Source: DAIDKA01 sp049792815 (GTDB lineage: Bacteria > Pseudomonadota > Gammaproteobacteria > Steroidobacterales > Steroidobacteraceae). From it: DNA of 64,000 nt. Made by a program: the position numbers and the translations under genes. The notes under the pieces were generated by a model that saw only the letters and a program-made list of their open reading frames with translations, had not been told where the DNA came from and ran no database searches. Positions 41,479 through 49,411 of this stretch are shown one piece after another. The stretch's first letter is position 1. The number at the start of each line of letters is the position of its first letter. The DNA lies in assembly GCA_049792815.1 (NCBI GenBank), contig JBARBG010000081.1, positions 28,882-92,881 of the forward strand, written 5' to 3'.

Positions 41479-42599
41479 CAATTATCCCGCCCCACGACAA
41501 AGAAGAACGTCGCGCCCTTGCCCGGCGCGCTGTCGGCCCAGATCCGCCCGCCATGGCGCTCGAGAATGCGTCGCGCAATGGAAAGTCCGACACCCGTGCC
41601 CGGGAACTGATCCTGCGAATGCAGGCGCTGAAACACCCCGAACAGACGGTCCGCGTATTGAGTATTGAACCCGGCGCCATTGTCGCGCACGAAATAGACC
41701 TGCTCGGCGTTCGCGCCGATCTTGGCCAGGTAGCTGCCGACGGCGATCTGGGGTTCGGCCCGGTCTCGCGTGAACTTGAAGGCGTTGGACAGCAGGTTCG
41801 CCATGACCTGCTCGATCAGCCCGGGTTCACCCAGGCAATCAGGCAGCGGGTCGATGCGCACCTCGATCTGGCGGCGCGGATCGGCGGCCCTGAGCTCATC
41901 GACCAGGCGGTGGGTCATGCTGTCCAGATCGATGCGGTAACGATTCAGCGTGGCGCGGCTGAGCCGGCAGAACTTCAGCAGATCCTCGATCATCTGATCC
42001 ATGCGCTGCGCGCCCCGAACGACGTGGTCCAGGCGCTGACGATTGCGTTGCGACAGAGTGGCGTCGGACTCCTCGAGGTAAACCTGGGTCATGCCACGAA
42101 TGGCGCGCAGCGGGGAGCGCAGGTCATGGGATACGGAATAGGAAAAGGACTCCAGATCACGATAGGCTGCTGCCAGTTCCTGGGCCTGCTCACGTTCCTT
42201 TTGTTGCAGCGAGGCGTTTTCGATACGCAGGTTACGGATGTCAAGCGCGCGTGCGATGACCGGCAGGATGGCGTTGCGCCTGAACGGTTTGAGCACGTAA
42301 TCGAAGGCGCCGACCTGCAGCGCCGACACGGCCGTGTCAACGCAGCCGTGCCCGGTCATGATGACACCGGCGATATCTGGATCCGCGGCTCGCGCCGCCC
42401 TGAACAGCTCGATGCCGTCCATCTCCGGCATCTTCAGATCGGTGAGCAGAAGGTGGCAGGAACCGGTACGCAGCACCCGCAGCGCTTCGCTGGGCGAATT
42501 GAAGCCGTCGACCTTGTAGCCTTCGAAGCCCAGGGTGTCGCACAGCGCGCGCATATGCGCCGCTTCATCGTCGACCACAATCAGGCGGGCACTCATCAT
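41478..42599 (-). CDS. Receiver-histidine kinase, copy A
   Basis: A 373-aa soluble protein: receiver domain with phospho-Asp in LLLTDLKMPEMDG, a short coiled coil, HisKA with phospho-His in YSVSHDLRSPLRAIRG, and a HATPase with NLLSNAFKFT and GTGVGLSIARRI. There is no membrane segment, so it takes its signal from another kinase or phosphorelay, most likely the hybrid kinase at 46243. ATG at 42599 (followed by a second ATG) has GAGG upstream; longer frames are rejected because the paralogue at 45125 has the same 373-aa length. Confidence 0.9.
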   Translation of the reverse strand: MMSARLIVVDDEAAHMRALCDTLGFEGYKVDGFNSPSEALRVLRTGSCHLLLTDLKMPEMDGIELFRAARAADPDIAGVIMTGHGCVDTAVSALQVGAFDYVLKPFRRNAILPVIARALDIRNLRIENASLQQKEREQAQELAAAYRDLESFSYSVSHDLRSPLRAIRGMTQVYLEESDATLSQRNRQRLDHVVRGAQRMDQMIEDLLKFCRLSRATLNRYRIDLDSMTHRLVDELRAADPRRQIEVRIDPLPDCLGEPGLIEQVMANLLSNAFKFTRDRAEPQIAVGSYLAKIGANAEQVYFVRDNGAGFNTQYADRLFGVFQRLHSQDQFPGTGVGLSIARRILERHGGRIWADSAPGKGATFFFVVGRDN

Positions 42600-42833
42600 C
42601 GGCTGACACCTCAGCATGGGCGACTGCAAAGGATCGTAGTCGGCAGTCAGGGTATGAAATGCGATGCAAAGCAAATCACATTACCGGCCGATGGTTCTAT
42701 GCCTGCGGCATAGCTATGACGTGTGGGAATCGTCTGACACGTTCGCGTTATCAACGGGTGATGCAGATGGGTGCATCGACGGGTTGTAACGTAATCAAAT
42801 GGCGGGTGCTTTGACCGCCTGAATCCGGCCGGC
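42600..42833. promoter_or_regulatory. Spacer between the two kinase-EAL modules
   Basis: 234 bases. On the minus strand it first has a short hairpin, GGCGG(N9)CCGCC, behind the copy B stop, then a perfect 7-bp stem CTATGCC/GGCATAG at 42697-42713. No T run follows either. It may contain a partial terminator and a separate promoter for module A. Confidence 0.35.
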
Positions 42834-45125
42834 CTACGTCAGGGCCGCGGAGGCCTCGAGCGTGGCTTCGACCGGAGCGGCTGGACGCGTCAGCTCGCCG
42901 CGGCCGTTGCGCATCAAGGCCACAAATTCTGCGGCGGGCACGGGGCGGCTGTGCAGGTAGCCCTGCGACTGAGTGCATCCCGCTGCCTGCAGGGCCGCGA
43001 ACTGTTGGGGGGTTTCGACGCCCTCCGCAACGGTGGTCATCGAAAAGGCGCGCGCCAGGGAGATGATGGTCCGAACCAGGGCTCCGCCTTGAGAGTTGGC
43101 GTCGAGCCGCGTGACGAAACTGCGGTCGATCTTCAGCGTATCAACTGGCAGCGAGGACAGACGGCTCAGCGAGGAGTAGCCGGTGCCGAAATCGTCGATC
43201 GCAATCCCCACCCCGCTGGCCCGCAGCTGCTCCAGGCGGCCGATTTCCACCGCCGAATCCCCCTGCAGGGCGCCTTCGGTGATTTCAACGTCCAGGCCGG
43301 CATTGGCCGTGGACCATGCGCCCGTGGCGTTAAGGAACTGCGTGGTGAAATTCGACTGACGCAATTGCGCCGGTGAGATATTCACGGCGATCCGGATCGG
43401 CGGCAGTCCTGCCCGCAGCCATTCGTAGCAATCCTGGGCCGCCTGTTCGATGACCCAGGCCCCGACCTCAAGAATCATCCCCGTTGACTCCAGCAGTGGC
43501 AGGAAGGCCCCGGGTGCAACGAGGCCCGCCTGCGGATCCTGCCAGCGCAACAGCGCCTCCGCGCCGCAGATGCGCCGCGACGCGAAATCGATTTTGGGCT
43601 GGTAGTGCAGCACGAACTGGCGGCGCTCCAGGGCAATGCGCAGCCGCTGTTCCAGGGCCAGCCGGGCCATCATTTCCGAATGCTTCTCAGCGCTGTAGTT
43701 GAGCTGCCGGACCCCTGAAGCGCGGGCCTCCTGCAGCGCCAGCTCCGCGTGCTGTACCAGCGCGTTGGCCTCAACGCCGTCGGTGGGATGAAGCGCGAGC
43801 CCGGAACGTACGGCTACCGAGATTTCGCGTTGCTCGATCTCAAAGGCGCGACCGAACAGGGCCGTCGCATGCGCCCGCATCATTGACAGCAGCGCTTCGC
43901 CGTCGAGGGAGTTCGCGTCGGCGAACACTGCAAAGGTACCGCCGCCAAAATGCGCCACGCAGTCGCCATTGCGGAAGCGGCTACGCAGCCGGTCGGCCAC
44001 GTGTTCCAACAGCAGATCGCCGATGCGGCGGCCAAAGGAGTCATTGATCAGACTCATACGTTCGATGTCGATCACGCACACCGCGATGCGTGCGTCGGTT
44101 CTTGCCGGATCGCCCAGCACCCGTGACAGCCGATCGCAGAACAGTGAACGTTTGGCGAGCCCGGTGCGCGCGTCAAAATGCGACAGCAGGCGCACCTTGG
44201 AGTCCTTCTGCAGATATTGCAGGGCGAAGGACAGGTTGCCGGCGATCTCGCGCAGGGTGCGCAGTTCCTCGAGGCTCACCACCGCGGATTCCTTGGCGGC
44301 CAGCAGCAATGCACCCATTGGCGTGCGGTCCACGACCAACGGCAGTCCCACCACCGCCGACAGTTCGCCGCTGAGCATGGCCTGGCCCAGTTGCGGCGGA
44401 ATGGAGGGGTTCTCGGCATCGATACACAGAAAAACCTTGCCGGTGCGAACGATCCGGCCGACGACATCGGTCTCGACGCTGGCGGGGTCCGGCAGGCAGC
44501 GCAGCAGCGCATCGGTTCCGCTCCACGCGACGGTCGACAGGGTGGGGGTGCCCGGGATCTTCGAATAAATGACGGCGCTGAGATAGCCGCCCATCCCAAC
44601 GGCCAGCCGACAGGTCTCGTGCAGCAGCTCCTTGCGGTCGCGGACCCGCACCACCAGAGCATTGACCGCGGATAAAATGCCCAGCACCCGATCCAGCCGC
44701 GCAATCTGCTGTTCCTGGCGTGCGCGCTCCAGGCGCATTTCGGCATCGGCCAGGGCACGTTTGACGGCCGGCGCGAGCCGCAACAGATTGGTTTTCAGGA
44801 CGTAATCGCAAGCACCGGCGCGCAGCGCATCGATGGCGCGTTCCTCGCCGATGGTTCCGGACACCAGAATGAACGGCGCCTGCGGCGCCATTTCGCGTGT
44901 CACCTTCAGCGCCGAGAAGCCATCAAACTCGGGCAAATTGAAATCCGACAGGATGATGTCTGGAGAAAACTCGGTCAGGCTGCTGCGCAGGGCCGCCTCG
45001 GTCTGCACCCGCCGCCAGTCGAAGCGCAAGCCATCGCGCTGCAGCTGCTGAATCACCAGCTCCGCCTCGTAGGCCACGTCCTCGACCAGCAGCACGCGAA
45101 ATGCCTTGTCCTCGGTCACCGGCAT
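42834..45125 (-). CDS. Receiver-GAF-degenerate GGDEF-EAL protein, copy B (c-di-GMP phosphodiesterase)
   Basis: A 763-aa paralogue of the protein at 39211 with the same architecture and near-identical motifs: receiver ILSDFNLPEFDG, GGDEF site HFGGGTFAVFA (degenerate) and EAL domain with GAEALLRW, DVEITEGAL, DDFGTGYSSLSRL and AEGVETPQQ. The GAF region differs most (SKIPGTPTLSTVAWSGTDAL against AKVSGTTKYSAVAWSGAQIL), suggesting different inputs. The ATG overlaps the TAA of the kinase upstream by one base. Predicted to hydrolyse c-di-GMP when phosphorylated or ligand-bound. Confidence 0.9.
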   Translation of the reverse strand: MPVTEDKAFRVLLVEDVAYEAELVIQQLQRDGLRFDWRRVQTEAALRSSLTEFSPDIILSDFNLPEFDGFSALKVTREMAPQAPFILVSGTIGEERAIDALRAGACDYVLKTNLLRLAPAVKRALADAEMRLERARQEQQIARLDRVLGILSAVNALVVRVRDRKELLHETCRLAVGMGGYLSAVIYSKIPGTPTLSTVAWSGTDALLRCLPDPASVETDVVGRIVRTGKVFLCIDAENPSIPPQLGQAMLSGELSAVVGLPLVVDRTPMGALLLAAKESAVVSLEELRTLREIAGNLSFALQYLQKDSKVRLLSHFDARTGLAKRSLFCDRLSRVLGDPARTDARIAVCVIDIERMSLINDSFGRRIGDLLLEHVADRLRSRFRNGDCVAHFGGGTFAVFADANSLDGEALLSMMRAHATALFGRAFEIEQREISVAVRSGLALHPTDGVEANALVQHAELALQEARASGVRQLNYSAEKHSEMMARLALEQRLRIALERRQFVLHYQPKIDFASRRICGAEALLRWQDPQAGLVAPGAFLPLLESTGMILEVGAWVIEQAAQDCYEWLRAGLPPIRIAVNISPAQLRQSNFTTQFLNATGAWSTANAGLDVEITEGALQGDSAVEIGRLEQLRASGVGIAIDDFGTGYSSLSRLSSLPVDTLKIDRSFVTRLDANSQGGALVRTIISLARAFSMTTVAEGVETPQQFAALQAAGCTQSQGYLHSRPVPAAEFVALMRNGRGELTRPAAPVEATLEASAALT

Positions 45126-46246
45126 TATTGCGTCCGCCCGACGACAAAGAAGAATGTTGCACCCTTGCCCGGGGCGCTTTCGGCCCAGATACGACCGCCG
45201 TGGCGCTCGAGGATGCGCTTCACAATCGACAGCCCGACGCCCGTACCCGGGAACTGATCCTGCGAGTGCAGGCGCTGAAATACGCCAAACAGCTTGTGTG
45301 CGTAATTCATGTTGAAGCCCGCGCCATTGTCACGCACGAAGTAGAGCTGCTCTTCCTCGCCGTCTTGTTCAGTGCGCATGGCGCCCACTTCAATCAGCGC
45401 ATCTTCACGCTGGCGCGTGAACTTGAACGCGTTGGACAGCAGATTCGACAGCACCTGTTCGATAAGCCCGGGATCCCCCTCGCAGTCCGGCAGTGCCGCG
45501 ATGCGCAGTTCCACGCGGCGCCCCGCCTCGGCGAGTTGCAGTTCCTGCACCAGGCGGGCCACGATGATATTCAGGTCGATCCGCGAACAGCCCGGTGAGC
45601 CATGGGTGACGCGGCAGAACCGCAGCAGATCTTCGATCATCTGGTCCATACGCTCGGCGCCGCCGATGACCTGCGCGAGACGCTTGCGGCCGCCTTCCGT
45701 CAGCGCTGCGTCAGTCTCTTCCATGTACATCTGCGTCATGCCGCGAATGGCGCGCAGCGGGGAGCGCAGGTCATGGGAAATCGAGTAGGAGAAGGATTCC
45801 AGGTCGCGATAGGCGGCCGCGAGTTTCAGCGCCTGCTCGCGCTCGCGGCGCTGCAGTGAGGCGTTCTCCAGACGCAGACTGCGCAGGTCGAGCGCGCGGG
45901 CGAGAACCGGCAGGATGACGTTCAGCCTGAAGGGCTTCAAGACATAGTCCAGCGCGCCGGTCTGCAAGGCGGCGACCGCAGTATCGATGGTGCCGTGTCC
46001 GGTCATGATGATGCCGGCAATGTCGGGATTCACGGCCCGGGCGGCCTGGATCAGTTCGATGCCGTCCATCTCCGGCATCATCAGATCGGTCAGCAAAAGG
46101 TCGCACTCGGTCTCGCTCAGGGCATGCAGGGCTTCGGTGGGCGAATCAAAGCCGGTGACGTGATAGCCCTCGAAGCCGAGCGTGTCGCACAGGGCGCGCA
46201 TGTGGCTCACTTCGTCGTCAACCACGATCAGACGGGCGTTTTTCAT
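45125..46246 (-). CDS. Receiver-histidine kinase, copy B
   Basis: A 373-aa paralogue of the protein at 41478: MKNARLIVVDDEVSHMRALC, phospho-Asp in LLLTDLMMPEMDG, HisKA YSISHDLRSPLRAIRGMTQM and HATPase NLLSNAFKFTRQ with GTGVGLSIVKRI. Its start overlaps the stop of the membrane hybrid kinase by four bases, so signal flow is likely: hybrid kinase, this protein, EAL protein. It is cytoplasmic, with no membrane segment. Confidence 0.9.
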   Translation of the reverse strand: MKNARLIVVDDEVSHMRALCDTLGFEGYHVTGFDSPTEALHALSETECDLLLTDLMMPEMDGIELIQAARAVNPDIAGIIMTGHGTIDTAVAALQTGALDYVLKPFRLNVILPVLARALDLRSLRLENASLQRREREQALKLAAAYRDLESFSYSISHDLRSPLRAIRGMTQMYMEETDAALTEGGRKRLAQVIGGAERMDQMIEDLLRFCRVTHGSPGCSRIDLNIIVARLVQELQLAEAGRRVELRIAALPDCEGDPGLIEQVLSNLLSNAFKFTRQREDALIEVGAMRTEQDGEEEQLYFVRDNGAGFNMNYAHKLFGVFQRLHSQDQFPGTGVGLSIVKRILERHGGRIWAESAPGKGATFFFVVGRTQ

Positions 46247-48681
46247 CGGACGGTGCCTCCCGCCGCTTTCGTGGCGCCGCGCTGGGTGAGGTCTATCAGG
46301 GCCGCACGCAGGTCGACCAGGCGCGGTGGTTTGTTCAGCACGCGGTCCACATGCGGGGGAACGTCCCCTTCCGACACCAGCCGCTGACCCCAGCCGGTCA
46401 GGAGGACCACGGGGGTGCGGGCGGAGGCTTCCTTGACTGCCGCGGCCACCCGTCGGCCGTCCACATAGGGCATGCCGAGATCGGTGATGACGATTGCGAA
46501 CGGTTGCCCCGACGTCAGGGACGCCTGGAATGCGTCGATGCCGGCCTGGCCGCCATTGGCGGCGGTGACATCGTGCCCGTCGGACAGCAGGACTTCCTGC
46601 AGTGAACCGATGAGCAGGGGATCATCGTCGATCAGCAGGACGCGCAATGGCCGTTGCTCGACGCTGAGCGGCTTCGCGGCCTGTCTCAAGTCCAGTTCGC
46701 CGGCCGCTGCAAAAATCAGCCGGAAGGTGCTGCCCTGTCCCGGAGTGCTGTCCACCTGCAATTCAGCGCTGTGGCGCGAGATCATGCCATAGACCATCGC
46801 CAGTCCCAGACCGCTGCCGCGCTCGCCCTTGGTGGTAAAGAAGGGCTCCAGGCAGCGACGCTGCGTGGCCTCATCCATGCCGACGCCGGTGTCTGCTATT
46901 TCGATATGCACCCGCTCGGGCTCATCGGCGGATGCCGGCGTGACTTTGCGCGTGCGGACGGTAAGCGTTCCGCCCTCCGGCATGGCATCCACAGCATTGA
47001 AAATGAGATTGGTCAGGGCATCGCGCATTTCCCCTTCCGCGACCATGACCTCGGCCGGGACGGGCGCAAGATCGGTCTGGACCTCGATCATGATGCCCCG
47101 CTCCTGGGGCAGGTCGCTCCAGCGTGCGTGGGTAAGCTGTAGCGCCTGTTGCACCGTCTGGTTCAAATCCACTCGCGACAGTGACAGTTGCGGCTCGCGC
47201 TGCCGATAGAACTCGCGCATGCGTGCGACGGTGCTGGCGACATCGGCAATCGCCCGTTGAATGGTCGTCAGGTAGGAGCGCGCGCGCTCACTGAGATTCG
47301 GTTCACGTTCGAGCAGCGACTCGGTATAGAGCGAGACGGGCGAGATGGCATTGTTGATGTCATGGGCGATGCCGCTGGCGATCTGGCCCAGCGCCCGCAA
47401 TCGCTCCTGCTGCATCGTGGTCTGCTGACTGCGGCGCAGGTCGTCATAGGCCATCTGCAGCGCGCTGTTCAGTTCCGCCTGTCGTGCCGCCAGCGCGACA
47501 TGCTCACTGAGCTGTTTAAGAAACTCGCAGTCGGGACTGCTGAAGGCGTTGATGTCACGGCGGGCCGCGATCAGCACGCCGAAGAAGGTACGTTCCGCGA
47601 CCAGCGGCGCGATCACGACCGAGCCGAGGCCACAGCTTGCCAGGCGCTGCATCAGGGGCAGGGCGACCTGCTGGGTATCGGACTCATGAATGAGTTGTCC
47701 GGTGACGCAGGCACCGAGTCCGTTTTCTTCCAGCAGAATTTCCGCGCCCCGGTACAGGTCGAGCTTTGCAGCATATTCCTGGCTGGCGACGCCCAGCGTC
47801 ATCACGGTCAGTGCCCGGCTGGTCGCATCGTGCTGGGCGATGCAGCCGAACTGGATGGGCATGCTGCGTTCCAGAGTGGTCACGACGACCTGGGCGATGC
47901 TGGACAGATCCTGGCGCTCACCGATGGCGCGGGTAATTTGCTGCAACAGTCGCAGATGGCCCAGCTGCACATGCAGCCGCGACTCGGAACTTTGTATCGT
48001 TCCCAGCATGTGGTTGAAGGCGTCGGTGAGCTGGTCGAGCTCGTAGGCGCCGGCGCGGTCAGCGCGCACCGAGTAGTCATGACGCGTCGAGATGGCATTG
48101 GCCGTATGTGCCAATGCGAGGATGGGGCTGGAAATGCGGTGCTGCAGCCGTCGCGACAAGGCATAGGCCAGTGCCGCCGAGGCGCACACCACCAGCGTGA
48201 CGATTCCGGCATACAGGCGGATCCGGTCATAGATGGCGCGCAAATCCGACTGCAGGAACAGCGTGCCCATGCGCCGGGCGCCCTCGGTCACCGGCAGCAC
48301 GTCAATCAGGCTGCCCGGTTCAAAACGAAAGCCGGTGGCCGCGGCCTGCAGTCGTGCCGGCACGCCGCTGCGCGCCTTGCTGGGGTAGACGGCGAACAGC
48401 GTGCCGTCGAGCCGGTACAGGGCGGCGTGGGCAACGTGCGGATCCACTTCGAATGCCGCCAGCACGGTGTCTGCGTCATCGGGATTGTCGAAGGCGAGGG
48501 CCGCCGTGGAGTTGGCCGCGATGGCGCGACCCAGGGTGTCAAGCTGCCGCTGACTGGTTTGCCTGAAAGTCACGAAGTCGTAGGCAAAGAGCGCGGTCAC
48601 CGTCAGCAGCAGCACCGCGCCGCTGATCAACAGCACCATCTGTATCAACTGCCGGCGGATGGCTGGAGCGGAAGTTTTCAT
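46243..48681 (-). CDS. Membrane hybrid sensor histidine kinase (HAMP-GAF-HisKA-HATPase-REC)
   Basis: An 812-aa protein. Transmembrane segments at ~12-34 and ~158-178 enclose a periplasmic CHASE8-like sensor domain (SQRQLDTLGRAIAANSTAAL). HAMP, a GAF domain (~255-405), the H-box GIAHDINNAISPVSLYTE, HATPase motifs NLIFNAVDAMPEGG and GERGSGLGLAMVYG, and a C-terminal receiver (IVITDLGMPYVDG) follow. It is preceded by the YfiR-like gene with 2 bases between and overlaps the next kinase gene. In YfiBNR-type systems a YfiR protein restrains a partner with this kind of sensor; the same is inferred here. Confidence 0.92.
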   Translation of the reverse strand: MKTSAPAIRRQLIQMVLLISGAVLLLTVTALFAYDFVTFRQTSQRQLDTLGRAIAANSTAALAFDNPDDADTVLAAFEVDPHVAHAALYRLDGTLFAVYPSKARSGVPARLQAAATGFRFEPGSLIDVLPVTEGARRMGTLFLQSDLRAIYDRIRLYAGIVTLVVCASAALAYALSRRLQHRISSPILALAHTANAISTRHDYSVRADRAGAYELDQLTDAFNHMLGTIQSSESRLHVQLGHLRLLQQITRAIGERQDLSSIAQVVVTTLERSMPIQFGCIAQHDATSRALTVMTLGVASQEYAAKLDLYRGAEILLEENGLGACVTGQLIHESDTQQVALPLMQRLASCGLGSVVIAPLVAERTFFGVLIAARRDINAFSSPDCEFLKQLSEHVALAARQAELNSALQMAYDDLRRSQQTTMQQERLRALGQIASGIAHDINNAISPVSLYTESLLEREPNLSERARSYLTTIQRAIADVASTVARMREFYRQREPQLSLSRVDLNQTVQQALQLTHARWSDLPQERGIMIEVQTDLAPVPAEVMVAEGEMRDALTNLIFNAVDAMPEGGTLTVRTRKVTPASADEPERVHIEIADTGVGMDEATQRRCLEPFFTTKGERGSGLGLAMVYGMISRHSAELQVDSTPGQGSTFRLIFAAAGELDLRQAAKPLSVEQRPLRVLLIDDDPLLIGSLQEVLLSDGHDVTAANGGQAGIDAFQASLTSGQPFAIVITDLGMPYVDGRRVAAAVKEASARTPVVLLTGWGQRLVSEGDVPPHVDRVLNKPPRLVDLRAALIDLTQRGATKAAGGTVR

Positions 48682-48683
48682 GC

Positions 48684-49229
48684 TCAGCCTGCCGGTATGG
48701 TGCCGACGACCTGGGCGGGTCGCAGCAGTTTGGAGCTGATGGTCAGGCCGGCATTGCGCGCATAGTCGACATTGATGCGCAGGCGAATGCGCCGATCCTC
48801 ATTGAGGAAGCGGATGATCACATCGGCCGGGGCCGGCACGTCAAAGTTACTGACCGTCAAGGTTCCGCTATGGGTCAGGGAGCCGATGACATGCTCGGCA
48901 TCGTTCACCGCCGAGCGGTCAATGAACAGGATCTGGCAGGGTTTTAATTCAGTTGCATCGGCGAAGCGCTTCACGACCAGCGGTCGCCCATTCACGGTTT
49001 CGCCGCGCACCGCCTCATCGAGCGAAGTCCCAAAGGGGTCCCGGCCCAGCACGCCGATGACGAAGGGCGTATGTGCATCGCTGAAGGCCTGCGCCGGCCA
49101 CTCGACAAACTGCGTGAAATGCAGCAGGAAAACCGCCTCGACCTGGTATTCATCGGGCGCAGTGGCGCGCGCTGCGGTAGCGAGCAGCAGCGCCAGGATC
49201 CAACCAGCATGCCTTGCGAGCTTTGGCAT
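48684..49229 (-). CDS. YfiR-like periplasmic protein (DUF4154)
   Basis: A 181-aa protein: signal peptide ARHAGWILALLLATAARATA, then EYQVEAVFLLHFTQFVEWPA, FVIGVLGRDPFG, CQILFIDRSA and RRIRLRINVDYARNAGLTIS, the standard DUF4154/YfiR pattern. Characterised YfiR is a periplasmic repressor of a diguanylate cyclase. Here the partner is probably the periplasmic domain of the hybrid kinase encoded next. First gene of the six-gene minus-strand operon, divergent from a TonB-dependent receptor. Confidence 0.9.
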   Translation of the reverse strand: MPKLARHAGWILALLLATAARATAPDEYQVEAVFLLHFTQFVEWPAQAFSDAHTPFVIGVLGRDPFGTSLDEAVRGETVNGRPLVVKRFADATELKPCQILFIDRSAVNDAEHVIGSLTHSGTLTVSNFDVPAPADVIIRFLNEDRRIRLRINVDYARNAGLTISSKLLRPAQVVGTIPAG

Positions 49230-49411
49230 CCCATTCCCGGGTGAGTCGCGGACCGACTGAACATTAGCCGCAATGCCAATTTATAGGGGGAAGTTAATGT
49301 TTAAACCGTGATCTGCGGCAAATCCCAGGGATTCGATGACATCTATGCTCATGACATAGAAAGCACCGGCGGTAATGATCCTATTGTCGAGGCGTAGCCG
49401 GAGGAAGGCAC
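49230..49411. promoter_or_regulatory. Divergent promoter region, YfiR operon / TonB receptor
   Basis: 182 bases, A+T-richer than the flanks (AATTTATAGG, AATGTTTAAACC). ATGACAT occurs twice (about 49336 and 49351) and may be a regulator site. GGAGG at 49400-49404 serves the receptor gene. No exact promoter is assigned. Confidence 0.4.

Noticed and set aside
47188..48765. 525-aa open frame antisense to the hybrid kinase
   Set aside because: Shadow frame caused by third-position G+C bias of the kinase gene.
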